Position numbers and translations under genes: made by a program | Notes under the pieces: model-generated | The model's database searches: none | The model's input: the letters and a program-made list of their open reading frames with translations, nothing else | What the model was told of the DNA's origin: nothing | Part shown: positions 1-8,783 of the stretch, in pieces | Numbering within the stretch: position 1 is the stretch's first letter | How the letters are laid out: every line of letters starts with the position of its first letter | NCBI GenBank assembly: GCA_028291365.1 | Contig: JAQGIE010000199.1 | Location: 1 to 37,358, forward strand | Source of the DNA: Rhodospirillales bacterium | Lineage (GTDB): Bacteria; Pseudomonadota; Alphaproteobacteria; BOG-932; Roseiterribacteraceae | Direction of reading: 5' to 3' | DNA: 37,358 nt

Positions 1-2
1 TG

Positions 3-374
3 GTGGTGGCGCGGTCCTGCGATTCACGCACCGGCTATGGCGACTTCGTGCGCAAGTTTGAAAAGCAGCTCACCACCAGTGGCAAGCGTATGCAGACCGC
101 CTTCAAAAGCCATGGTGGCATCAACGCCATGGACAAGTTCAACACCAGGCTCGCCAACGAGGCGATGCGGCAGCATATGGAGAAGGGCACGCCCGTCTTC
201 TGCGCCGATTCGAAGAAGCTCTACGACGAAGTGCTGGCGCTGCGCGGCGACGCGCTCACCGAGTATGCGCTGAAGCGTCCGATCCCGATCGCGACGCCGT
301 TGCGCCCGAGCTGCCCGGCGCCCAGGACCGCCGGGACCGATGCGGCCGGCAGCAGCGGCGCTTCCAGGCCGTAA
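3..374 (+). CDS. Hypothetical protein, probably 5'-truncated by the window edge
   Basis: I do not recognise this protein. The reading frame is open from the left edge; the GTG at base 3 is only the first possible start codon inside the window, so the true start probably lies upstream. The visible 123 residues have a charged, helix-prone middle (about 15-85) with Cys at residues 6 and 67, which could pair if the protein is exported. A low-complexity tail rich in Pro, Ala and Gly follows. The frame ends in TAA just before a cluster of palindromic repeats. A longer open frame on the opposite strand is Arg/Gly/Pro-rich and looks like a shadow. Function is unknown; confidence rests on the balanced composition. 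Confidence 0.5.
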   Translation: MVARSCDSRTGYGDFVRKFEKQLTTSGKRMQTAFKSHGGINAMDKFNTRLANEAMRQHMEKGTPVFCADSKKLYDEVLALRGDALTEYALKRPIPIATPLRPSCPAPRTAGTDAAGSSGASRP

Positions 375-388
375 CACCCTTCCCCGTC

Positions 389-554
389 GTCCCCGCGAAG
401 CTTGTCCCGGCCCCCGAGCCGGGGCGGGGGACCCAGAGCCTGCCTGCGAAGGCAAGCCTGCCCCTGCGAAGGCAGGGGTGAAATGAAAAAGGGCGGTGCA
501 TCCCAGGATGCACCGCCCTCGTTCTGCGTGCTGCATCCCCGCTTGCGCGGGGAT
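389..554. repeat. Cluster of REP-like palindromes
   Basis: Several GC-rich palindromes are packed together. They are an outer pair GTCCCCGC (389-396) / GCGGGGGAC (424-432) enclosing CCCGGC/GCCGGG; an imperfect CTGCGAAGGCA palindrome at 438-457; a perfect 7-bp hairpin CCCCTGC-GAAG-GCAGGGG at 461-478; and a perfect 8-bp hairpin ATCCCCGC-TTGC-GCGGGGAT at 535-554. The wording, CCCCGCGAAG followed by GGGGACCCAG, resembles extragenic palindromes dispersed in many alphaproteobacterial genomes. The ompA terminator lies inside the cluster. No coding signal is seen here. Confidence 0.65.
486..518 (-). terminator. Intrinsic terminator of the OmpA gene
   Basis: A perfect stem of at least 12 bp (491-502 with 507-518) is followed, reading the minus strand, by TTTTTC from the A-run at 486-490. 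It lies about 55 bases past the OmpA stop codon. This is a classic rho-independent signal for leftward transcription. Confidence 0.85.
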
Positions 555-572
555 CCAGCACTGCGCGCTAGA

Positions 573-1610
573 TCACTTGTAGACGATCTCGACGCGGCGG
601 TTCTGCGGCTCGCGCACGCCATCCGGCGTCGGCACCAGCGGCTGCGACTCGCCCTTGGCGAAGACCGCGATCTGGTCGGCCGGCACGCCATCGCGCACCA
701 GTTCGGCCTGCACGGTCTGCGCGCGACGCTGCGACAGACGCTGATTGTACGCGTCCGAGCCCGAACGGTCGGCGTGACCGGTGACTTCGATGCGCGTGAC
801 GTTGCCCGACTTCGCGTTCGACGCGGCCGTGCGGACGATGTTGGCGCCTTCCGGCGTCAGGTCCGAACGATCGAAGTCGAAGAAGACGAGATAGCTGCGC
901 GGTGCCTGCACCGGGGCTGGTGCCGGCGCCACGGCGCGCTGCACGACGGCCTGCTGCTGCACGCCGAAGTTATAACGCACGCCGACCAACGCCATCTGCG
1001 TCGAGTAGTCGTTGCGGATGCCCTTGGGGCCGCTGCTGCTGCCCAGCGGCGTCTCGAAATAGCGATATTCGAGGCTGAGCGTCCAGTTCGGGTCGATGTT
1101 GTAGCCGACACCCGCGATCGCCTGCCAGGCGATGTCGGTGGAGTCATCGTTGAAGCGGAACGGGCTGGTCGAAACACCGCCCTTCGCATCCCAGTTGGCG
1201 ACACCCAGACCGCCGCCGACATACGGCTTCAGGGCGAACGAGACGGGGATGTCGTAATAGACGTTCGCCATCGCGCTCCACACCTGCGAGCGGCCGTTCA
1301 TGCCGCCGACGCCGAGCGCGGTCTTGAACTGATTTTCCTTGTAGCCAATTTCGAGTTCCGTGCGGAACCCGTTGTCCCAGCCATAACCGACCGCGCCGTT
1401 GATCGCGTAGCCGTCGTCGTACTTCGCCTTGTAGGTGCCGCGAGCGCCGGCGATGCCGAGCGCGCCCACGTCGACCTTCTGGTTCTGCGCCCAGTTCCAG
1501 CCGCCGTTCAGGCCGATATAGAAGCCTTCCGCGTGCGCCGGTGCAGAGAACGCGGCCGCGGCGATTGCGAGCGCCGCGGCGGTGCCGCGCAGGGACCAGT
1601 TCCGAGTCAT
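573..1610 (-). CDS. OmpA-family outer membrane protein
   Basis: This 345-residue porin-like protein anchors the outer membrane to peptidoglycan. A signal peptide ends near residue 27 (AHA|EG). Residues about 28-220 form an aromatic-rich beta-barrel of the OmpA/OmpW-like type ending in VRYNF. An Ala/Pro linker follows (about 225-240), then a C-terminal OmpA peptidoglycan-binding domain with FDFDRSDLTPEG, TGHADRSG and YNQRLSQRRAQTV. The length is normal for the family. The start is supported by GGAAGG eight bases upstream of the ATG. It is a single-gene unit with its own strong terminator. Calling it a simple structural OmpA is safe; any host-interaction or channel role is unknown. Confidence 0.93.
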   Translation of the reverse strand: MTRNWSLRGTAAALAIAAAAFSAPAHAEGFYIGLNGGWNWAQNQKVDVGALGIAGARGTYKAKYDDGYAINGAVGYGWDNGFRTELEIGYKENQFKTALGVGGMNGRSQVWSAMANVYYDIPVSFALKPYVGGGLGVANWDAKGGVSTSPFRFNDDSTDIAWQAIAGVGYNIDPNWTLSLEYRYFETPLGSSSGPKGIRNDYSTQMALVGVRYNFGVQQQAVVQRAVAPAPAPVQAPRSYLVFFDFDRSDLTPEGANIVRTAASNAKSGNVTRIEVTGHADRSGSDAYNQRLSQRRAQTVQAELVRDGVPADQIAVFAKGESQPLVPTPDGVREPQNRRVEIVYK

Positions 1611-1892
1611 TTTTGTCTTCCTTCCGATTGTTTCTTTTGGCGACGAATTTGTTGGACCCGCATCGTCGCTTGGCGACGGCGGATCTGCCGAACCAAGCCG
1701 CCCACCCCAATGTCCGGGTGGCGAACGTGGAATTTAACTACCGCGTTCCGTTTTTCATCAGGTGCACTGCAGTCATGCGGTGTGGTTTCTGGCGGCTGAT
1801 GCAGAATTGCAACAGCGGTTTTGGAACGATCGCCCGCGCGCACGGTTGTTGGGGACGCACGAACGCTTCAATCGAGCGAGAGTTCCACAGCC

Positions 1893-2084
1893 ATGCGCGC
1901 GATGATGCTTCTGCTCGGTTTGGTGATGCTCGCCAGCACCGCTCACGCCGTCCCGTATGATCGGGCGACCGTCCGTCTGGCCCGGGTCGAACCGCTGCTG
2001 GCGGTGCCCGCGGTGCCCAGTGTCCAGACGGCGCCGGTCGCGGTGCCGCCGCGCCCCGCGCCGCGCCGCGAGCGGACTTCGTAA
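1893..2084 (+). CDS. Small secreted peptide, unknown function
   Basis: The predicted 63-residue product starts MRAMMLLLGLVMLASTAHA, a textbook signal peptide with an AHA cleavage site. The mature part is about 44 residues, first Arg/Val-rich and then Pro-rich (VPAVPSVQTAPVAVPPRP), ending in basic residues. The frame stays open 24 codons upstream, but the signal-peptide ATG is the convincing start. The ribosome-binding site is weak. It ends 6 bases before the convergent end of the ggt gene. I know no family for it. It could be a membrane-peptide remnant or a real small exported protein. Confidence 0.5.
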   Translation: MRAMMLLLGLVMLASTAHAVPYDRATVRLARVEPLLAVPAVPSVQTAPVAVPPRPAPRRERTS

Positions 2085-2090
2085 CCGGCC

Positions 2091-3827
2091 TTATCTCCCG
2101 ATCGCCAGGCCTTCGCGCCGTTTGTCGGCAGCGCCGACCAGTGTGCCGTTCTCGAATGCGATGGCGTGCAGTCCGCTCGATTGCGGCGACACGCGAGTCT
2201 GATGACCCATCGCTGCCAGCGCCGGTTGCAGTTCGCTGTTTTCAAGCTCCGTCGGCCCGTTCCGGTTGAGCAGATGCGGCAGGTCGAGCGCGGATTGCAG
2301 GTCCATCTTCCAATCCAGTCGCGCCACCAGACTCTTCAGCACATAGCCCGGAATGGCGCTGCCGCCGGGTGAACCGAGCGCCAGCACCGGCATGCGGTTC
2401 GCGTCGAACACGATGGTCGGCATCATCGACGAGCGCGGACGTTTGCCCGGCTCGATTCTGTTTGCGACCGGGGCGCCGTCGGCGCCGGTCGGCGCGAGCG
2501 AAAAATCGGTCATGTGGTTGTTGAGCAGAAAGCCGCCGACGATCAGCCGCGATCCGAACGCGGTTTCGATCGACGTCGTCATCGCCACCAGCAAGCCGTC
2601 CTGGTCGACGATCGTCAAATGCGACGTGCCCGGCCGTTCGAGCGAACGGTCGGGCGCGCGTGCGGGCGGTGCACCCGGCGGTTCGCCCGCGGGCACGCGC
2701 TGGGCCGCGACATGCGCGGGATCGATCGCCGCGGCACGCGCGGCGAGATAGGCGCGGTCGAGCAGTCCCGCGACCGGTACCTGCACGAAATCCGAATCGG
2801 CCAGGTAGCGCTCGCGATCGGCGAAGGCGCGGCGTTGCGCTTCGGCAAGCAGATGCCACGGCTTGGGATCGCTCGGTTTCATCGACGGCAGGTCGAACTT
2901 CTCGAGCATGCCGAGCGATTCGAGCACCGTGACTCCGCCCGAACTCGGCATGCCGACGCTGCACACGCGGAACACGCGGTAGGGCCCGCAGACCGGTTCG
3001 CGCTGCTTGGTCTGGTAGGCGGCAAGGTCGCTCGCCTGCATGCGAACCGGGATCGGCGTCGGGGCGGCGGCTGCGGCTTGCTGCAGCTTTGCCAACAATT
3101 GGTGGCTGATGTCGCCCTTGTAGAAGGCATCGACGCCGTTCCTGGCGATGTCGCGCAGCGTCTTGGCGAAGGCCGGATTCTTGAACGTCTCGCCGACCTG
3201 CAGCGGCGTGCCGTTGCCGTGATAGAAGACCGCGCGCATGTCCGGCGTGGTGTCGAAATAGCGCTGCCCCTGCGACAGCAAGGTCGCCAGTCGCGGCGAC
3301 ACCTCGAAACCGTTTTCGGCGAGCTTGATCGCGGGTTCGAACAGGCGCGCCCAGGGCAGTTTTCCGTGGGCGCGGTGCAGCGTTTCGAGCAGGCGCGGCA
3401 GCCCCGGCACCGCCACGGCGCGGCCGTGTTCGATGGCGGCGAAGAAGCCAACCGGCTTGCCGTCGGGACCGAGAAAATCCTCCGGCGTTGACGCGGCGGG
3501 TGCCATTTCGCGCCCGTCATAAGAGCGCAGTTCGCCGTTCTTCTTCGACCAGGTCAGCACGAAGGCACCGCCGCCGAGGCCCGACGATTGCGGCTCGACG
3601 AGGTTGAGCACAAGCTGCGCCGCGATCGCGGCGTCGGCGGCGCTGCCGCCGGCTTCGAGCATCTCGGCCGCGGCACGCGACGCGTGCGGATTGGCCGACA
3701 CCGCCATCCAATGCTGTGCCACCACCGCCTGTTTTGCGGTGCTCGTCGTTGCAGCTTCGGGATCGGGCGATTGCGCTGCTGCAAGCGGTGCGAACAGCAG
3801 AAAAGCCACAATCCCGAGTTGCTTCAT
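2091..3827 (-). CDS. ggt: Gamma-glutamyltransferase (glutathione hydrolase)
   Basis: This is an N-terminal-nucleophile enzyme that cleaves gamma-glutamyl bonds, notably in glutathione, probably in the periplasm. The 578 residues begin with a signal peptide (LAAAQS, about 1-19). The substrate-carboxylate Arg motif YDGREMAP lies at 103-110. The autoprocessing and nucleophile Thr is T401 in PGTSHLTIVD, preceded by the Pro-rich loop usual before the cleavage site. RSSMMPT and GSPGGSAIPG complete the oxyanion and binding loops, matching the classical E. coli GGT layout. Its ATG overlaps the panC stop by 4 bases, so it is the third gene of a panB-panC-ggt unit, an unusual partnership. Confidence 0.92.
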   Translation of the reverse strand: MKQLGIVAFLLFAPLAAAQSPDPEAATTSTAKQAVVAQHWMAVSANPHASRAAAEMLEAGGSAADAAIAAQLVLNLVEPQSSGLGGGAFVLTWSKKNGELRSYDGREMAPAASTPEDFLGPDGKPVGFFAAIEHGRAVAVPGLPRLLETLHRAHGKLPWARLFEPAIKLAENGFEVSPRLATLLSQGQRYFDTTPDMRAVFYHGNGTPLQVGETFKNPAFAKTLRDIARNGVDAFYKGDISHQLLAKLQQAAAAAPTPIPVRMQASDLAAYQTKQREPVCGPYRVFRVCSVGMPSSGGVTVLESLGMLEKFDLPSMKPSDPKPWHLLAEAQRRAFADRERYLADSDFVQVPVAGLLDRAYLAARAAAIDPAHVAAQRVPAGEPPGAPPARAPDRSLERPGTSHLTIVDQDGLLVAMTTSIETAFGSRLIVGGFLLNNHMTDFSLAPTGADGAPVANRIEPGKRPRSSMMPTIVFDANRMPVLALGSPGGSAIPGYVLKSLVARLDWKMDLQSALDLPHLLNRNGPTELENSELQPALAAMGHQTRVSPQSSGLHAIAFENGTLVGAADKRREGLAIGR

Positions 3828-4693
3828 GTCGGCGGTTCCACCGGGAAGTTGTCGATCAGGCGCGTGCCGCCGATCCGTGCCGCGGCCAGCACACGCAAGG
3901 CGCGGCCCTCGGCGACGGGCGCCGGTTGCATGGTTTCAGCGTCGGCGATCTCAACATAGTCGACACTGTCAAAGCCAGCCTCGCGCAGTTGCGACGACGC
4001 ATTGCCGCGAGCGCCCAGCACGTCGCCTTTTGCCGCTTTGCTGGCCACGTCCTGCAGCACGCGATTGAGCTTGCGCGCGATCGCAAGCTGCTCGGGCGTG
4101 AGATAGGCGTTGCGCGACGACAGCGCCAAGCCTTCGCCGTCACGCACCGTCGGCACGGTCAGGATTTCCAGCGGCAGTTCGAGGTCGCGCACCAGCTGCT
4201 TGATGACTTGCAGCTGCTGCCAGTCTTTTTCGCCGAATAGCGCCAGGTCGGGCGCGATCTGGATGAACAGCTTCGATACGACCGTGGCGACGCCATCGAA
4301 ATGACCCGGTCGGTGGGCGCCTTCGAGCGTCGTGGTCAGCGGACCGCCGACCGACACAGTGGTGGCGAAGCCATCCGGGTACATGACTTCGAGCGGCGGC
4401 GCGAACAGCAGGTCGACGCCGCTGGCGCGCAGCAGGTCGAGATCTTCGCTTTCGGGGCGCGGATAGGCGCCGAAATCTTCACCCGGACCGAACTGCTTGG
4501 GATTGACGAAGACCGACACGACGACGCGGTCGGCCTGGCGGCGCGCATGTTCGATCAGCGCGCGATGGCCGTCATGCAGTGCGCCCAAAGTCGGCACCAG
4601 CGCGACGCGCTGGCGTTCGGAGCGCCATTCGGTAACGCGAGCGCGCGCCGCGCCGACCGTGCGGGCGACGCCGGTCGCGACTTTCGAAATCAT
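3824..4693 (-). CDS. panC: Pantothenate synthetase
   Basis: PanC condenses pantoate with beta-alanine using ATP to make pantothenate, the CoA precursor; it acts in the cytoplasm. The 289 residues carry all family signatures: [11 protein letters not shown] (ATP-binding HxGH loop), [37 protein letters not shown] and the GLALSSRN loop. The length is usual for the family. The ATG overlaps the panB stop by 4 bases, and the stop overlaps the ggt start by 4 bases, so translation is probably coupled through all three genes. Confidence 0.97.
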   Translation of the reverse strand: MISKVATGVARTVGAARARVTEWRSERQRVALVPTLGALHDGHRALIEHARRQADRVVVSVFVNPKQFGPGEDFGAYPRPESEDLDLLRASGVDLLFAPPLEVMYPDGFATTVSVGGPLTTTLEGAHRPGHFDGVATVVSKLFIQIAPDLALFGEKDWQQLQVIKQLVRDLELPLEILTVPTVRDGEGLALSSRNAYLTPEQLAIARKLNRVLQDVASKAAKGDVLGARGNASSQLREAGFDSVDYVEIADAETMQPAPVAEGRALRVLAAARIGGTRLIDNFPVEPPT

Positions 4694-5514
4694 TGTGCGG
4701 CTTTCGGCAGAAAGATGTGCGCCTTGCCGGGGAAGCGGCGGGCGCGCACGTCCTCGGCGAAGGTGCGCGCCGCTTCGTCGATCGTGGTCGCCAGCTCGGC
4801 ATAGCGCTGCACGAAGCGCGGCGTGGCGTCGCCGGTCAGTCCCAGAATGTCGTCGGTCACCAGCACCTGGCCATCACAGTCGGCCGATGCGCCGATGCCG
4901 ATGGTCGGAATGCGGATCGTCTCGGTGATGCGGCGGGCCAGCGGCTCCATCACGCCTTCGATGACGACGGAGAAGGCGCCCGCGTCGGCGATGGCGCGCG
5001 CGTCGTCGACGATGCGTTCGGCGGCTTCTTCGTCGCGGCCCTGGACGCGAAACCCGCCCATCGCGTGCAGCGATTGCGGCGTCAGGCCGATATGGCCCAT
5101 CACCGGCACGCCGCGCTCGACCAGAAACGCGACCGTTTCGGCCATGGCGCGACCGCCTTCGAGCTTCACCGACTGCGCACCGACCCCAAGCAGGCGCGCC
5201 GAGGCGTCAAAAGCTTGCGTCGGCGACGCCTGATAGGTGCCAAAGGGAAGATCGGCGATGATCGCGGCGCGGGTCGAGCCGCGTTTCACCGCTGCGGTGT
5301 GCAGCACCATCATGTCCAGCGTGACGCCCAGCGTGTCGTCCATGCCGTGCAGCACCATGCCGACGGAATCGCCGACCAGCAGCGCGTCGACGTGCGGATC
5401 GAGCAGTCGCGCCATCGGCGCGGTGTAGGCGGTCAGGACGACGATCGGTGGGCCGCCCTTGCGGGCGGCGAGGTCGGGGATCGTCACGCGCCGTGTCAGC
5501 TTGGTCGTGCTCAA
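4690..5514 (-). CDS. panB: 3-methyl-2-oxobutanoate hydroxymethyltransferase
   Basis: PanB transfers a hydroxymethyl group from methylene-tetrahydrofolate to alpha-ketoisovalerate, giving ketopantoate, the first step toward pantothenate. The 274 residues show the PanB (beta/alpha)8 motifs: [27 protein letters not shown] (metal-binding Asp), [37 protein letters not shown] and [15 protein letters not shown]. The chosen start is a TTG, since no in-frame ATG lies upstream; a GTG ten codons downstream ([12 protein letters not shown]) is an alternative. It is first gene of the panB-panC-ggt unit, and its promoter must lie in the 111-bp divergent gap 5515-5625. Confidence 0.96.
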   Translation of the reverse strand: MSTTKLTRRVTIPDLAARKGGPPIVVLTAYTAPMARLLDPHVDALLVGDSVGMVLHGMDDTLGVTLDMMVLHTAAVKRGSTRAAIIADLPFGTYQASPTQAFDASARLLGVGAQSVKLEGGRAMAETVAFLVERGVPVMGHIGLTPQSLHAMGGFRVQGRDEEAAERIVDDARAIADAGAFSVVIEGVMEPLARRITETIRIPTIGIGASADCDGQVLVTDDILGLTGDATPRFVQRYAELATTIDEAARTFAEDVRARRFPGKAHIFLPKAAQ

Positions 5515-5625
5515 TTGATCAGCTTTGTTGCCGGCTGTTGCGTTGCGCTCGGGGCCGCGGTCCGGCAGGTTCGCGGGCGGCAGAACCTAGCCGCGCCCCC
5601 CAACTCGAGCAACGCCATCCCTGCA

Positions 5626-6606
5626 ATGCAGCTCGCCGTCCAAATCGAACGATTTCCACTTCGCCAGGTCTTTCGCATCGCCCGTGGGGCCAGGACCGAA
5701 GCCATCGTCGTGGTGGCAGAGCTCACCCAGGACGGCGTCACCGGTCGGGGAGAATGTGGACCGAATGCGCGCTACGGCGAGACCGCCGAGTCCGTGGCCG
5801 CGACCATCGAGTCCGTTCGCGGCGTGGTCGAAGCGGGGCTGGACCGGGCCGGGCTGCAGTCGCTGCTGAAGCCGGGGGCGGCTCGCAACGCGCTCGACTG
5901 CGCCTTTTGGGACCTCGAAGCCAAGCGGGCGGGCAAGCCGGCCTGGCAACTCGCGGGCATGGCGCCGCCGCGCGCCTGCACCACCGTTCTCACCATCAGC
6001 CTCGACGATCCGGACAAGATGGCAGCGTCGGCACGCGAGGCGGCGCATCTGCCGCTGCTGAAGCTCAAGCTCGCGGGCGACGGCAACGACGTGCCGCGCG
6101 TCGCCGCGGTGCGCCGGGCCGCGCCGCAGGCGCGTCTCATCGCCGACGCCAATGAAGGCTATCGCCGCGAATTTCTGATTGCCGACGCGCCGCGTTTCGC
6201 CGAGCTCGGCGTCGAAATGCTGGAACAGCCGCTGCCCGCGGCCGAAGACGATTTCCTGCGCGACTTCGACTCGCCGCTGCCGCTCGGCGCCGACGAGAGC
6301 GCGCACGCGCTGGATTCGCTGCCGGGCCTCGCGGGCAAATACAGCGTCATCAACATCAAGCTCGACAAGACCGGCGGCATGACCGAAGCGCTCGTGCTGG
6401 CCAAGGCGGCGCGCGAAGCGGGGATGGAAATCATGCTGGGCTGCATGCTCGGCACCTCGCTGGGCATGGCGCCGGGCGTGCTGGTGGCGCAGCTCGCCAA
6501 ATATGTCGATCTCGACGCGCCGCTGTTGCTGGCCAAGGATCGCACGCCGGGCCTTGCCTATAGCGGCGTGCAGATCGCGCCGCCCGAACCCGTGTTGTGG
6601 GGCTGA
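5626..6606 (+). CDS. L-Ala-D/L-Glu epimerase (dipeptide epimerase)
   Basis: This enolase-superfamily enzyme of 326 residues probably epimerises L-Ala-D-Glu from recycled murein to L-Ala-L-Glu. The catalytic set is complete: KxK at K146/K148 (LLKLKLAG), metal ligands D174 (IADANEGY), E200 (MLEQPLP) and D223 (GADES), and the opposing base K245 in INIKLDKTGG. That K-L-D-K-TGG wording is characteristic of dipeptide epimerases rather than muconate-type enzymes. The frame is open far upstream only as antisense of panB; the ATG at 5626 is the first sensible start, without a clear Shine-Dalgarno. It is divergent from panB and followed 19 bases later by a methyltransferase. Actual dipeptide specificity is not provable from sequence. 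Confidence 0.9.
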   Translation: MQLAVQIERFPLRQVFRIARGARTEAIVVVAELTQDGVTGRGECGPNARYGETAESVAATIESVRGVVEAGLDRAGLQSLLKPGAARNALDCAFWDLEAKRAGKPAWQLAGMAPPRACTTVLTISLDDPDKMAASAREAAHLPLLKLKLAGDGNDVPRVAAVRRAAPQARLIADANEGYRREFLIADAPRFAELGVEMLEQPLPAAEDDFLRDFDSPLPLGADESAHALDSLPGLAGKYSVINIKLDKTGGMTEALVLAKAAREAGMEIMLGCMLGTSLGMAPGVLVAQLAKYVDLDAPLLLAKDRTPGLAYSGVQIAPPEPVLWG

Positions 6607-6625
6607 TTCAAGTGGGATTCCGCTG

Positions 6626-7603
6626 ATGCTTCGTCGCGTTGCCCGCCGGCTGCTCCGCCCGTTCCGCGCGCCGCCCCCGCCATCCGCACCGGAACCGCAA
6701 CCGCAACCGGCACCGGTGCCGACCGGTCCGATCCTGCTGACGTCGCTGATCCCGTTGCGCGCGACGCCGTCGCTGGGTGGGCGCGACGAGTTCGGGTTGC
6801 GGGATCTGTTGCGCTCGCTCGAAATCGAAGCCGCGCCGCGCGCCGAGATGCAGGGCTATGTCGATGCCGACTATCGCCGTTTCCTGCACACGGCCGGGCT
6901 GGTGCCGGACGGCACCGGCAAGCTGCTCGAGATCGGCGCCAACCCGTATTACACGACGCTCCTGCTGAAGCTGTTCACGCGCTACGAGCTGTCGCTGACC
7001 AACTATTTCGTCGACAGTGATCCCGGCCGGACCCAGCCGGGTACCTATGACGATGCGGGTGTCCCGCATCAGGTCGGCTTCACCTATGTGCCGGTCAATG
7101 TCGAGCGCGACCGGTTCCCGTTCGCCGACGCGACCTTCGAGGTGGCGCTGTTCTGCGAAGTGATCGAGCATATGCAGATGGATCCGCTGCACGCCCTGGC
7201 GGAATTGAATCGCGTGCTGAAACCGGGCGGCACGCTGGTGCTGACCACGCCCAACGCGGCCCGGCTGGAAAACGTGTCGGCGATGCTGGCCGGCACCAAC
7301 GTCTACGACCAGTACTCGAAATACGGACCCTACGGCCGTCACAATCGCGAGTATGTGCGCGACGAGATGAAGACGCTGCTCGACCATGCCGGCTTCACGG
7401 TCGAGGAAAGCTTTACTGCCGACGTGCATGACGCGGTGCTGCACGGGGCGCCCGACCTGCTGGCGCGCGTCGCCGCCGAACGCACCGGCGAACTCGGCCA
7501 GTATATGTTCTTCCGCGCCCGCAAGCGGGCCGAGCTGCCGGCAGGCGGGCTGCGCAAACCGTCCTTCCTCTATCGCAGCTACGACGCCGACCAGATGGCC
7601 TGA
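6626..7603 (+). CDS. Class I SAM-dependent methyltransferase
   Basis: This is a 325-residue protein of unknown substrate. A basic N-terminus followed by a Pro-rich stretch (about 12-33) leads into a Rossmann methyltransferase fold: motif I LLEIGANPYYTT (about 100-111), motif IV-like FCEVIEHM with the Glu-His usual in Methyltransf_11/25 proteins, and the post-motif LKPGGTLVLTTPNA. The C-terminal third (HNREYVRDEMKTLL) is typical of enzymes that modify glycans or lipids, but nothing around it names a target. It may be cotranscribed with the dipeptide epimerase 19 bases upstream. The start ATG is chosen after the epimerase stop. Confidence 0.82.
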   Translation: MLRRVARRLLRPFRAPPPPSAPEPQPQPAPVPTGPILLTSLIPLRATPSLGGRDEFGLRDLLRSLEIEAAPRAEMQGYVDADYRRFLHTAGLVPDGTGKLLEIGANPYYTTLLLKLFTRYELSLTNYFVDSDPGRTQPGTYDDAGVPHQVGFTYVPVNVERDRFPFADATFEVALFCEVIEHMQMDPLHALAELNRVLKPGGTLVLTTPNAARLENVSAMLAGTNVYDQYSKYGPYGRHNREYVRDEMKTLLDHAGFTVEESFTADVHDAVLHGAPDLLARVAAERTGELGQYMFFRARKRAELPAGGLRKPSFLYRSYDADQMA

Positions 7604-7664
7604 ACCGGGCAGCTGACGGGAGTCCTTGTTCAGGGGGGCCGGGTCGGGCACAACCACCCGCCTT

Positions 7665-8723
7665 ATGCTTCGTCCGGAACAGTTGAATCGCGTTGAATCG
7701 CGGTGGATCGAGTTGCGCGATGCGCTGTCGGGCGCGGTCGGCGCCGAAGAATATGTGCGCCTGTCGCGTGAATATGCCGAGCTGACGCCCGTGGCCGAGG
7801 CGATCACCGCCTGGAAGCGAGCGCACGCCGACAAGGAATCGGCCGAAGCGATGCTGACCGATCCCGAGATGAAGGATCTCGCCTTGGCCGAGCTGGCCGA
7901 GCTGCAGGACAAGCTGCCGTCGCTCGAACAGGCGGTGAAGCTGGCGCTGCTGCCCAAGGATGAGGCCGACGCCAAGAACGCCATTCTCGAGGTACGCGCC
8001 GGCACCGGTGGCGACGAGGCGGCATTGTTCGCGGCCGAGCTGTTCGGCATGTACCAGCGCTATGCGCAGCTGCGCGGCTGGCGCTTCGAAATCCTGTCGG
8101 GTGCCGAAACCGATCTTGGCGGCGCGCGCGAAGCGGTCGCCTCGATCACCGGCGCCAACGTGTTCGCGCGGCTCAAATTCGAAAGCGGCGTGCATCGCGT
8201 GCAGCGCGTGCCCAAAACCGCAACGCAGGGCCGGATCCAAACCTCGGCGGCGACCGTCGCGGTGCTGCCCGAGGCCGAAGAAGTCGATATCGACCTCCAG
8301 GACAAGGATCTGCGCATCGACGTGTTCCGCTCGTCGGGCCCGGGCGGCCAGTCGGTCAACACCACCGACAGCGCGGTGCGCATCACGCATCTGCCGACCG
8401 GCATCGTGGTGTCGCAGCAGGATGAAAAGAGCCAGCACAAGAACAAGGCCAAGGCGCTCAAGGTGCTGCGCGCGCGCATCTACGACGCCGAACGGGCCAA
8501 GATCGACGCGATCCGCGCCGCCGACCGCAAGGGGCAGGTCGGCAGCGGCGATCGTTCCGAACGGATCCGCACCTACAATTTCCCGCAGGGGCGGGTCACC
8601 GATCACCGCATCAACCTGACGCTCTATAAGATCGACAAGGTGATGAACGGCGAGGCGCTCGACGAAATCGTCGACGCACTGGTTCAAGCAGATCAGGCCG
8701 AACGGCTGGCTGCCCTGTCGTGA
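7665..8723 (+). CDS. prfA: Peptide chain release factor 1
   Basis: RF1 ends translation at UAA and UAG. The 352 residues show the full class-I release factor layout: coiled N-terminal domain, [10 protein letters not shown], the codon-reading domain, and the universal GGQ (227-229) in [16 protein letters not shown] followed by [13 protein letters not shown]. The recognition tripeptide region reads [15 protein letters not shown]: the PxT motif is present as P183-K-T185, but the usual GRIHTSA is GRIQTSA, putting Gln192 where RF1 normally has a codon-stacking His. The start ATG is the one giving a standard RF1 N-terminus; no strong Shine-Dalgarno is visible. A secreted peptidase gene separates it from its usual partner prmC. 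Confidence 0.97.
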   Translation: MLRPEQLNRVESRWIELRDALSGAVGAEEYVRLSREYAELTPVAEAITAWKRAHADKESAEAMLTDPEMKDLALAELAELQDKLPSLEQAVKLALLPKDEADAKNAILEVRAGTGGDEAALFAAELFGMYQRYAQLRGWRFEILSGAETDLGGAREAVASITGANVFARLKFESGVHRVQRVPKTATQGRIQTSAATVAVLPEAEEVDIDLQDKDLRIDVFRSSGPGGQSVNTTDSAVRITHLPTGIVVSQQDEKSQHKNKAKALKVLRARIYDAERAKIDAIRAADRKGQVGSGDRSERIRTYNFPQGRVTDHRINLTLYKIDKVMNGEALDEIVDALVQADQAERLAALS

Positions 8724-8783
8724 AACGACAAACGGGTAATTCGTAAGCGACCAACGAACCGGGCTTTGAACAGGGAGATCACG

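Noticed and set aside
402-1799. 465-codon open frame on the plus strand
   Set aside because: It runs through the palindrome cluster and antisense to the OmpA gene; its product is Arg/Ala/Val-rich without domain signatures.
4693-5625. N-terminal extension of the dipeptide epimerase over panB
   Set aside because: These 311 codons are the antisense of panB. The epimerase domain begins right at ATG 5626.
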